The position numbers and the translations under genes were made by a program. A stretch of DNA of 12,709 nt from an uncultured Bacillota bacterium. GTDB lineage: Bacteria > Bacillota > Limnochordia > Limnochordales > ZCTH02-B6. Positions 1 to 6,277 of the stretch are shown here, one piece after another. Within the stretch, counting starts at the first letter, position 1; the number at the start of each line of letters is the position of its first letter. Below the pieces are notes generated by a model. The model searched no databases and was not told the DNA's origin. It worked only from the letters and a program-made list of their open reading frames with translations. The DNA lies in contig CALFSR010000013.1 in assembly GCA_937916565.1 (NCBI GenBank), positions 1-12,709 of the forward strand, read 5' to 3'.

Positions 1-47
1 GCGTCGGGGCCGGTCTCGCCGGTGCGCACCCGTATTGGGCCGACCGC

Positions 48-69
48 GGCGGGGCAGGATGGCCCCGCC
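48..69 (+). terminator. GC-rich hairpin, possible weak terminator
   Basis: GGCGGGGC (48-55) and GCCCCGCC (62-69) form a perfect 8-bp stem around a 6-base loop (AGGATG). Only CTTT follows, so the U-tract is poor for an intrinsic terminator. It could end transcription of a gene upstream of the window, sit in the fumC leader, or be chance in GC-rich DNA. Confidence 0.3.
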
Positions 70-140
70 CTTTGGCGAAACACAGTTGGTTGGACAACCG
101 TTCGCGCACGGACCGGACGACCAGCTGCAGTTTGTTTTTT

Positions 141-148
141 GGAGGTGG
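141..148 (+). promoter_or_regulatory. Ribosome binding site deciding the fumC GTG start
   Basis: GGAGGTGG lies directly after a T-rich run (131-140), with GGAGG ending 8 bases before the GTG at 154. It supports GTG 154 over the far-upstream start at 22 and over the internal ATG at 181, which has no comparable site in front of it. Confidence 0.8.
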
Positions 149-153
149 CCATA

Positions 154-1545
154 GTGCCGGAGAGAATTGAACGAGACTCCATGGGTGAAGTGCGGGTTCC
201 CGCGGAGGCGTACTGGGGAGCCCAGACGCAGCGGGCGGTGGACAACTTCCGCATCAGCGGCCTGCGGATGCCGCGGGAGTTCATCCGCGCTCTGGGACTG
301 GTGAAGTGGGCGGCGGCCAAGTCCAATTTGGAGCTTGGGCTCCTGGATGAGCGCCGGGCCGGCGCCATCATGCAGGCGGCCGACGAGGTCATCGAAGGGC
401 GCTGGGACGCGCACTTCCCGGTCGACATTTTCCAGACCGGCTCGGGCACGTCCAGCAACATGAACGCCAACGAAGTCATCAGCAACCGGGCCATTGAAAT
501 TCTGGGCGGCCAGATCGGCAGCAAGGACCCGGTGCACCCCAATGACCACGTCAACAAGGGCCAGTCCAGCAACGACGTCATCCCCACGGCGCTGCACGTG
601 GGTGTGATGGAGGTCGTCGACCGCGAGGTCATCCCGGCTCTGGAGCGGCTGCACGCGGCGCTTGCCCGCAAGGCTGAGGAGTACTGGAATATCCTCAAGA
701 TCGGCCGCACCCATCTTGCCGACGCGACCCCCATCCGCCTAGGCCAGGAGTTTTCGGGCTACGCCCGGCAGGTTGAGCTCGGGATCCAGCGGGTCAAGGC
801 GGCGCGCGCCGGCATGCTGGAGCTGGCTTTGGGCGGTACGGCCGTCGGCACCGGGATCAACACGCACCGGGAGTTTGCAAGCCGGGCCATCGGCCACCTG
901 CGGGAGCGCACCGGCATCGAGTTCGTCGAGGCCAAGAACCACTTCGAGGCCCAGGGCGCCCAGGACAAGATGGTGTTCATGAGCGGCGCGCTGCGCACGG
1001 TCATGACCGGCATGATGAAGATCGCCAACGACATCCGCTGGCTCGCGTCCGGCCCTCGCTGCGGCCTTGGCGAGCTGAAGCTGCCCGACTTGCAGCCCGG
1101 TTCGTCGATTATGCCCGGTAAGGTCAACCCGGTCATCCCCGAGGTCGTCATCCAGGCCGCAGCCCAGGTGAGCGGCAATGACGTGGCGGTCAACATCGGC
1201 GGCCAGTGGGGCGTCCTGGAACTCAACACCATGCTGCCGCTCATGGGCTACAACCTCCTGCAGTCGGCCAAGCTGACGGCTGCTGCGGCCCGGGCCTTCG
1301 CCGAAAAGGCGATTGAGGGCCTCGAAGCGGACGAGCGCCGCTGCCAGGAACTCATCGAAGGCAGCCTGATGCTGGTCACGCCCTTGGCCACCAAGATCGG
1401 TTACGATCGGGCCGCGGCCATCGCCAAGATCGCCTACCAGACCGGCCGGACAATCCGGGAGGTGGCCCGGGAGCAGCAAGTGCTGCCGGAAGACGAGTTG
1501 AACCAAATTCTCGACCCGTCCAGCATGGTCGACCCCAAGGGGTGA
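154..1545 (+). CDS. fumC: Class II fumarate hydratase (fumarase C)
   Basis: This cytosolic, iron-independent enzyme reversibly hydrates fumarate to L-malate in the TCA cycle and belongs to the fumarase/aspartase superfamily of homotetramers. From GTG 154 the product is 463 residues, the usual FumC length. The N-terminus shows the family pattern RDSMG...YWGAQTQRAV. Conserved blocks follow: TGSGTSSNMNANE, HPNDHVNKGQSSND, GRTHLADATP with catalytic-type His187, and the signature loop GSSIMPGKVN (residues 316-325) with Ser317/Ser318. The C-terminal part has ESLMLVT-like GSLMLVT and IGYD. The SSND, DATP and EFSGY residues favour fumarase over aspartase, although the residues after the signature (NPVIPEVV) resemble aspartase and actinobacterial-type fumarases. 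The gene is intact. Its stop lies 4 bases before the next start, so the two are probably cotranscribed. Confidence 0.95.
   Translation: MPERIERDSMGEVRVPAEAYWGAQTQRAVDNFRISGLRMPREFIRALGLVKWAAAKSNLELGLLDERRAGAIMQAADEVIEGRWDAHFPVDIFQTGSGTSSNMNANEVISNRAIEILGGQIGSKDPVHPNDHVNKGQSSNDVIPTALHVGVMEVVDREVIPALERLHAALARKAEEYWNILKIGRTHLADATPIRLGQEFSGYARQVELGIQRVKAARAGMLELALGGTAVGTGINTHREFASRAIGHLRERTGIEFVEAKNHFEAQGAQDKMVFMSGALRTVMTGMMKIANDIRWLASGPRCGLGELKLPDLQPGSSIMPGKVNPVIPEVVIQAAAQVSGNDVAVNIGGQWGVLELNTMLPLMGYNLLQSAKLTAAAARAFAEKAIEGLEADERRCQELIEGSLMLVTPLATKIGYDRAAAIAKIAYQTGRTIREVAREQQVLPEDELNQILDPSSMVDPKG
1537..1542 (+). promoter_or_regulatory. Ribosome binding site of the small gene
   Basis: AAGGGG overlaps the last codons of fumC. 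It stands 7 bases before TTG 1550 and 10 bases before ATG 1553, so it cannot alone decide between them. The same GGGG-7 bases-TTGAT arrangement precedes the TTG start at 1979, which slightly favours TTG 1550. Confidence 0.6.
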
Positions 1546-1549
1546 GCCG

Positions 1550-1897
1550 TTGATGGAATACGCCGACCTGCGCAGCCGCATCGTCGGAGCGATCGACGAG
1601 CGCCGCCGCGCAACCGACGATCCCGTCGCCGAGAAGGCGCTGCACCGCGTCATGTCCATCGCGGTGTGGGTGGTGGACCAAAACCGCTACAAGCCGCACG
1701 TTGACGTCGCCAAGCTGCGGGAGATGGCTCTGGAAGAAATCGACATCTACCTGCACAAGATGATGGTCGACGGCATCGGCGACCGGGAGCACGTGCGCGC
1801 CGTACAGGAAGCGCGGGAACTGGTGGCCGACATCATGGCTGACCTTGTGCGGGAGGCGGCCCAGGGCGCGAAGGCGACGGCCAAGGCTGCCGACTGA
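1550..1897 (+). CDS. Small protein of unknown function, predicted helical
   Basis: I do not recognise this family. The product is 115 residues from TTG 1550, or 114 from ATG 1553. It looks soluble and mostly alpha-helical, with alternating charged and aliphatic residues, no signal peptide, no membrane segment, no cysteine and no obvious catalytic motif. The best-defined stretches are an N-terminal helix (EYADLRSRIVGAIDERRR), a central hydrophobic segment around residues 35-43 (MSIAVWVVD) and a helical ALEEIDIYLHKM block. The tail is Ala/Lys-rich (AAQGAKATAKAAD). It starts 4 bases after fumC and ends 81 bases before the nuclease gene, all in the same direction. Codon use matches its neighbours, its ribosome binding site is good, and no other frame is competing, so it is likely a real gene. 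Position alone does not tell whether it serves metabolism or repair. Confidence 0.75.
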   Translation: MMEYADLRSRIVGAIDERRRATDDPVAEKALHRVMSIAVWVVDQNRYKPHVDVAKLREMALEEIDIYLHKMMVDGIGDREHVRAVQEARELVADIMADLVREAAQGAKATAKAAD

Positions 1898-1978
1898 GCG
1901 GCCGCAGCGGTCAAGACGCGGGACATCAAGCCCGGAACCGTGGACGTCCCGGGAGACCGAACCGGAGGGGGTTGACCG
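1898..1978 (+). other. Intergenic gap before the repair gene cluster
   Basis: These 81 bases are the longest gap between genes in the window. They contain two mutually exclusive weak hairpins: CGGGAC (1919-1924) with GTCCCG (1946-1951), and CCCGG (1931-1935) with CCGGG (1949-1953). No U-tract follows, so no terminator is supported. I see no convincing -35/-10 pair and no LexA-like inverted repeat. Read-through from fumC into the repair genes is therefore plausible. Confidence 0.5.
1964..1971 (+). promoter_or_regulatory. Ribosome binding site deciding the TTG start of the nuclease gene
   Basis: GGAGGGGG ends 7 bases before TTG 1979. The TTG is immediately followed by codons for IRILHLADLHLG, the beta-strand that normally opens Mre11-type nucleases, so no earlier or later start is needed. 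Confidence 0.85.
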
Positions 1979-3100
1979 TTGATCCGCATCCTCCATCTGG
2001 CCGATCTGCACCTGGGATGGACACCCGAATTTCTCGGCGCGCGGGCGGAGGAGCGCCAAACCGAACGGGACGGCCTGTTGCGCCGCACCGTCGACTGGGT
2101 GCTCGCCGCCCGCGCCGCCGACATGGTGATCATCGCCGGCGACCTTTTTGAAACCCACCGGCCGCCCGCGTCCCTCACGGAGCAGGTCCTTTGGGATCTA
2201 GAGCGCCTCGTTCAAGGCGGCGTCCCGGTGGTAACCGTCCCCGGCAACCACGACGAGATTACCTACCCGGATTCCGTGTACCGCCAGGTAGGTCCCCGCT
2301 GGCCCGGGGTGCTCATTCGCGACCCCATGCCCGCCCACGTGGAGACGCTGCGCGTGGGCAACACCTCTGTGCACGTCTACGGCCTTGCCTACACTGGCGG
2401 CATCACCCGGACGCACCCGCCGCTGCGGGACTTCCCGCACGTGGACGCGGACGGGTTGCACATCGCCGTCCTTCACGGATCACTCAACTGGGACGCGGGC
2501 GAGCGCAGCCTGCCCCTGCTCGCGGAAGCCCTCGCCGCGGCGCGCTACGACTACATCGCCCTTGGGCACATCCACCAGCACCAGGTGCACCGGGTCGGGC
2601 CTGGCCTAGCCGTCTACCCGGGCATGATCGAAGGCAAATCCTTTTCCGATCCGGGTGTGGGTTGTTATACGCTGGTGACCTTGGGCAACGGGCCCGCCCG
2701 CGTGGAAACCGTTCCGGCGCGAGTTCGGCCGGTCCGGGTGGTGGAGCTTGACGCCACAGCGATGCTCGCCGTTGAGGACGTGGGCGAGCGCATCAAGGAC
2801 CTGCAGGACCCTGACGCCATCGTTCAGGTGCGGCTGACCGGCGGCGCCCCCGGACGGCTGCCGGTCGCCGCCTGGCAAGAGCGGTTCCGCTCCGGCTTTT
2901 ACCACCTGGAGATCGTGGACGACACCACGGCGCTCGACGAAGGAACCGTTGCCGCGTGGGCCGCCGAGCCCACCGTACGAGGGCAGTTCGTGCGGCGCCT
3001 GCAGGCGGCCATAGCCCAGGCCGCGGACGCCGAGGAACGCCGGCTGCTGCTCAAGGCTCTTCGCTACGGCTTGGCCGCGCTGGAGGGACAAGCCCAATGA
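1979..3100 (+). CDS. yhaO: YhaO/SbcD-type DNA exonuclease (Mre11 family metallophosphoesterase)
   Basis: This is the nuclease half of a Mre11-Rad50-like complex, expected to cut DNA ends with two bound metal ions, usually manganese. All phosphoesterase motifs are present in order: DLH (Asp9, His11), GDLF (Asp55), GNHDE (Asn90, His91), HG (His166) and GHIH (His197, His199). The metal-ligand set is thus complete. Motif II reads GDLFE rather than the common GDLFD, but the changed residue is not a metal ligand. At 373 residues it is slightly shorter than typical SbcD or YhaO (about 400), with the cap/partner-binding region after about residue 220. It overlaps the start of the ATPase gene by 4 bases (ATGA), as expected for subunits made together. 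I prefer the name yhaO to sbcD because the partner is YhaN-like, with a membrane hinge; the family assignment itself is firm. Confidence 0.92.
   Translation: MIRILHLADLHLGWTPEFLGARAEERQTERDGLLRRTVDWVLAARAADMVIIAGDLFETHRPPASLTEQVLWDLERLVQGGVPVVTVPGNHDEITYPDSVYRQVGPRWPGVLIRDPMPAHVETLRVGNTSVHVYGLAYTGGITRTHPPLRDFPHVDADGLHIAVLHGSLNWDAGERSLPLLAEALAAARYDYIALGHIHQHQVHRVGPGLAVYPGMIEGKSFSDPGVGCYTLVTLGNGPARVETVPARVRPVRVVELDATAMLAVEDVGERIKDLQDPDAIVQVRLTGGAPGRLPVAAWQERFRSGFYHLEIVDDTTALDEGTVAAWAAEPTVRGQFVRRLQAAIAQAADAEERRLLLKALRYGLAALEGQAQ
3082..3087 (+). promoter_or_regulatory. Ribosome binding site deciding the yhaN start
   Basis: GGAGGG lies inside the end of the nuclease gene, 9 bases before ATG 3097. 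With the ATGA stop/start overlap it fixes this ATG as the start, although the frame is open further upstream (to GTG 2956) inside the nuclease gene. Confidence 0.85.
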
Positions 3101-6100
3101 GGACCGTCGTCTGGCGGCGGCTGGTGCTGCACGGGTTTGGCCGGTTTCAGGGATCGGTTAGCCTTGATCTTTGTCCGGGGATCAATGTCTGGGCGGCGCC
3201 CAACGAATCCGGCAAGTCGACCGTGCTCGCCGGGCTGGCGGCTGTTTTGTTCGGCTTGCCCACCGGAGGCGGCCCCGCCGACTTTGGGCGAGGACGCTGG
3301 CGCAACTGGTCCGCGCCGCCCCGGTTTGCCGGCGAGCTAGAGCTGGAGGCGGGAGGATGTCTCTACCGTATCGAGCGGGACTTCGCGAGCCACCGCGTCC
3401 ACGTGGCCCAGGGAGCGCCGGGCGCGTGGCAACCGGTAATGCACGGCGAGCACAACCCCGGCGCCCGCAAGCGCAACGCCCGTTACGAGGAGTTCCTGCT
3501 GAGTAAGATCGGGATTGCCTCCCGCGAGCTATTCATGAGCACGTTTGTCCTCGGCCAGCCCCTGCCCGAACCGGACGGGTTGGATGAACGGGTCCAGCAG
3601 CTGGTTTCGGGGGCCGGCGCGGCGGCCTATCAAGAAGCTCTTAACTACCTGGTGACGGGCGTCCGGACTTTGACCAGGTTCAGCCGGGAACTGGGCGTCA
3701 CCGACCGCAATGCCCAAAAGGCCGGCCGTCTCGAGGAGCTGGACGAGCGCATCGCCGCTCTCGAGCGGGAGATCGACGCGAGCCGGGCGGTCGCCGACTC
3801 CTTGGAGTCCCTCCAGTCGGAATTGCACGCCCTCGAGGGGCGGGAGGCCGAGGCCCGCCGCCGGCTCGAAGCAGCGGAAGCCGCCCTGAACGCCTGGAGC
3901 CACTGGCGGACGCTGCTGGGGCGCCGGCGGACATTGCTGGACCGTCAGGTGCAGCTGGATCATGCCCTCGAGACCGTCCGCAAGCTCGAGGCCGCGCAGG
4001 AGGAGCGGGAGCGTGCGCTTGCCGCCGGGTATCCCGAACTGGTCCGGCATGAGAAGGACGGTGCCGGGCATTCCGACGTGGGCAGCCGGCTCGTGCGCCT
4101 TCAGCAGCTGGAGGAGCGCATCCGCACCGGGCGCGAGGCGATCGCGCGAGAAATCGCCGGGGTAAAGCAGCGGGCCGCCGAACTCGCCCGGGAGTGGGCC
4201 GAGTTTCAGGCGCAAAAGGCGCGGCTTGCGGCCGTGGAGGCGGAGATGGAGGACTACCGGGTCTTTGCCGCCGCCGGCCCGACGCTGCGGGAGCGGCTCG
4301 CGTCGTACCATGCTCATCGACTGCAGCTGGAGCGGGAGCTGGACGAGGCCCGCAAGGAACTTGCCCGCTGGCGCGAGCCCCGGGAGCGGTACGCAGCCCA
4401 GCAGGCCGAGTTTGCCCGGGCCTTTGGAGATCTCGCGGCGTGGGCCGACGGGGCCGCGGACATCGTGGAGGCACAGGTCACGTTCCTTAAGCAGCGGGAC
4501 GAGGCGGCAGAGCGGCTGCGGGGTGTTCAAGCGCTGCTCGAGACCGCCCGGCGGCGGTTTCGCACCCGTGTCGCGGTCGCCTGCTCGGCTGGGCTGGCCC
4601 TTGCCGGGGTGCTGGGCTACGTTGTCCACCGCAGCCTGGGATTGGGCGGCGTTCTAGGTATCTTGGCGGTCGTCTTGGCGCTCCTCGGCGTCTTCTTCCG
4701 GCGCCTGGGGACGCCCGTCCGGGAGCTGGCGGCAAAGGCGCGAGCCGCGGCCGAGGAGTTCGAGAACCTGGACACTCGGGCCGCCGCGGACCAGCGCTTG
4801 GCCGGGATGGGCCCGGCCGAGCTGGGCGCCCTGCGGCAGCGGCTCCTGGCCCGCGACGAGGCTGCCGCGGCGCTGGAGGGGATGCGGGTGGCCCTGCCCG
4901 CCGAAGATGAGGAGCGGTTGCTGCTCGCGAGGGTGCGCCGGGCGGAAGACGAACTTCGCGCCTTTTTGGCCGAGACGGAGCCGGCGCGGGCCCTGTTCGG
5001 CGACGGCATCGAAGACGCCTACCGGCGCTGGTTGCGCCTGACCCACGAGGCGGAGGGGCTTCGCGAGAGGATCTCGGCGTTTGCCGGGCGTCACACCGGG
5101 TTGGCGGGGGAGAAACCCGAGGACGTCCCGGCGGCCGTGCTTCCGGGGATCTGGGGCGTCCTGGCGGGGCTCCTCGCCGCCTCCGGCCGCACCGTCGCAA
5201 CGCTCGGCGATGTGGCGGCTCACGTGACCGTCCTGCCTGAGGAGTTTTGGGAGGAGGCGCGGGCCGCCCGGGAGCGGGAGGAGCCCCTGGCTTCGGCCAT
5301 CGCGGAGGCGGCTGAGCTGCGCAGCCAACTAGCCGCCGTCCTCGCTGCCGCAGGGGGCGACGCCGGCCTTGCCTTGTCCCGGTGGGAGGCATGGCGGGCC
5401 GCGCGGGAGGCTATCGAGCGCCTCAGCCGGGAAAGGGCCGGTGTGCTTGCCGCCCACGGCGCCGCGTCGGTGACCGACTTGAAGGAGCGGCTGGCCGATG
5501 TGGGCAACCAGGCGGCCGCCCTTTGGCAGCAGCTGGAGCAGTGGAGCGCGGCGCATCCGGGACTTCCCCACCCCGACGAGGCGGCGGACGGGGAGGCGCT
5601 CGAGGCGCGGTTGCGCCAGCTCCAGGAGGACCGGGACCGGTGGCGGGCGGAGGCCGACAAGGCGGCGGCGACAAGGCGCGGCTTGCTCGAGGAGCAGGCG
5701 CGGCTCGCCGGTGCGCGGGTGCGCAACATCGCCCAGGGGGAGGAAGAGCTGGCCGCCCTGCGCCGTGAGCGGTCGCGGCTGTCCCTAGAGGTGCAGGCCA
5801 TGGCCCGGGCCCACCGGGAGCTGGCAGCGGCCGTGGAGGAGTACCAGGCGACGCACCGGAGCCGTCTCGCCGGCGCCGCGACCCGCTACTTTCAGCGGGC
5901 TACGGGGGTTCCCCGTCGAGTCGATCTCGACGAGTCGTTTGCCGTGACGGTTATCGAGCCCGACGGCCGGGCGTGCGCCGTCTCCCAGTTGAGCCAGGGG
6001 ACCCAGGACCAGTTGTATCTTGCCCTCAGGCTAGCCGTCGCGGACTTGGTGGCCGGCGACGCGCCGCTGCCCCTGATGCTGGACGACCCGTTCGTGAACT

Positions 6101-6258
6101 GCGACGCGGTGCGCCTAGAGCGCATCCGCGCGGCCTTGACCGAGGTCGCGCGGGAGCGGCAAGTCGTCCTGTTTACGCACCGCAGCGATCTCGCCCAGTG
6201 GGGCCGAGCCGTCCGGGCTGTGGAAGGCGGCGGGCCGGCTGCGGGCACGGGGATTTGA
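3097..6258 (+). CDS. yhaN: YhaN-type SMC/Rad50-like ATPase with a membrane hairpin
   Basis: This 1053-residue ATPase is the expected partner of the preceding nuclease, using ATP to gate its access to DNA ends. It has the SMC/Rad50 layout. The N-terminal ATPase half carries the P-loop APNESGKST (residues 34-42), whose first position is Ala instead of the usual Gly. Long charged heptad-like coiled coils span about 190-480 and 545-930. The C-terminal half holds the ABC signature LSQGTQDQ (965-972), Walker B LPLMLDDP with Asp996/Asp997, the D-loop NCD (1001-1003) and the H-loop His1028. No CxxC zinc hook is visible at the middle. Instead there are two hydrophobic segments, about 492-510 and 514-534, separated by a tight turn. 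That matches YhaN rather than SbcC and suggests membrane anchoring at the hinge. The stop is 19 bases before addB. Confidence 0.9.
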   Translation: MRTVVWRRLVLHGFGRFQGSVSLDLCPGINVWAAPNESGKSTVLAGLAAVLFGLPTGGGPADFGRGRWRNWSAPPRFAGELELEAGGCLYRIERDFASHRVHVAQGAPGAWQPVMHGEHNPGARKRNARYEEFLLSKIGIASRELFMSTFVLGQPLPEPDGLDERVQQLVSGAGAAAYQEALNYLVTGVRTLTRFSRELGVTDRNAQKAGRLEELDERIAALEREIDASRAVADSLESLQSELHALEGREAEARRRLEAAEAALNAWSHWRTLLGRRRTLLDRQVQLDHALETVRKLEAAQEERERALAAGYPELVRHEKDGAGHSDVGSRLVRLQQLEERIRTGREAIAREIAGVKQRAAELAREWAEFQAQKARLAAVEAEMEDYRVFAAAGPTLRERLASYHAHRLQLERELDEARKELARWREPRERYAAQQAEFARAFGDLAAWADGAADIVEAQVTFLKQRDEAAERLRGVQALLETARRRFRTRVAVACSAGLALAGVLGYVVHRSLGLGGVLGILAVVLALLGVFFRRLGTPVRELAAKARAAAEEFENLDTRAAADQRLAGMGPAELGALRQRLLARDEAAAALEGMRVALPAEDEERLLLARVRRAEDELRAFLAETEPARALFGDGIEDAYRRWLRLTHEAEGLRERISAFAGRHTGLAGEKPEDVPAAVLPGIWGVLAGLLAASGRTVATLGDVAAHVTVLPEEFWEEARAAREREEPLASAIAEAAELRSQLAAVLAAAGGDAGLALSRWEAWRAAREAIERLSRERAGVLAAHGAASVTDLKERLADVGNQAAALWQQLEQWSAAHPGLPHPDEAADGEALEARLRQLQEDRDRWRAEADKAAATRRGLLEEQARLAGARVRNIAQGEEELAALRRERSRLSLEVQAMARAHRELAAAVEEYQATHRSRLAGAATRYFQRATGVPRRVDLDESFAVTVIEPDGRACAVSQLSQGTQDQLYLALRLAVADLVAGDAPLPLMLDDPFVNCDAVRLERIRAALTEVARERQVVLFTHRSDLAQWGRAVRAVEGGGPAAGTGI

Positions 6259-6267
6259 GGGGAGGGG
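6259..6267 (+). promoter_or_regulatory. Ribosome binding site of addB
   Basis: GGGGAGGGG begins immediately after the yhaN stop and ends 10 bases before GTG 6278. It supports this GTG as the start, which places the P-loop at residues 10-17 as is usual for AddB. Confidence 0.75.
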
Positions 6268-6277
6268 CGAGCGGCCG

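Larger units (their letters stand above)
1..153. other. Upstream region without an assignable gene
   Basis: No gene can be assigned here. By eye all three forward frames stay open through most of it, and no reverse-strand stop triplets are visible, so openness is uninformative in DNA this rich in G+C. The frame of fumC is open back to the window start, but that extension (residues such as RTGRPAAVCFLEVA) has no resemblance to the fumarase N-terminus. A second frame ends at a TAG (152-154) that overlaps the fumC GTG by one base, so the tail of an upstream gene cannot be excluded. The stretch holds a hairpin at 48-69, a short inverted repeat at 88-99 (GGTTG-GA-CAACC), and a T-rich run at 131-140 just before the fumC ribosome binding site. 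I see no convincing promoter. Confidence 0.5.

Noticed and set aside
739..1659. Long reverse-strand open frame of 306 codons opposite fumC
   Set aside because: It lies entirely against conserved fumarase and the small gene, its translation has no recognisable domain, and long antisense frames are expected in DNA this rich in G+C.
1919..1953. Hairpins in the gap before the nuclease gene as a terminator
   Set aside because: The stems are only 5-6 bp, they exclude each other, and no run of T follows.
2138..2152. GDLFE instead of GDLFD in nuclease motif II
   Set aside because: The metal ligand is the Asp after Gly (Asp55), which is present. The final acidic residue varies between Mre11-family proteins, so activity need not be affected.
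2191..2751. Forward open frame of 186 codons inside the nuclease gene
   Set aside because: It is out of frame with the conserved Mre11 motifs and translates to Arg/Pro/Gly-rich sequence typical of a +1 shadow.
3529..5392. Overlapping reverse-strand open frames (366 and 301 codons) opposite yhaN
   Set aside because: Their translations are Pro/Arg/Gly-rich shadows of the coiled-coil codons (GAG, CGG, GCC), with no family match and no ribosome binding site I could support.
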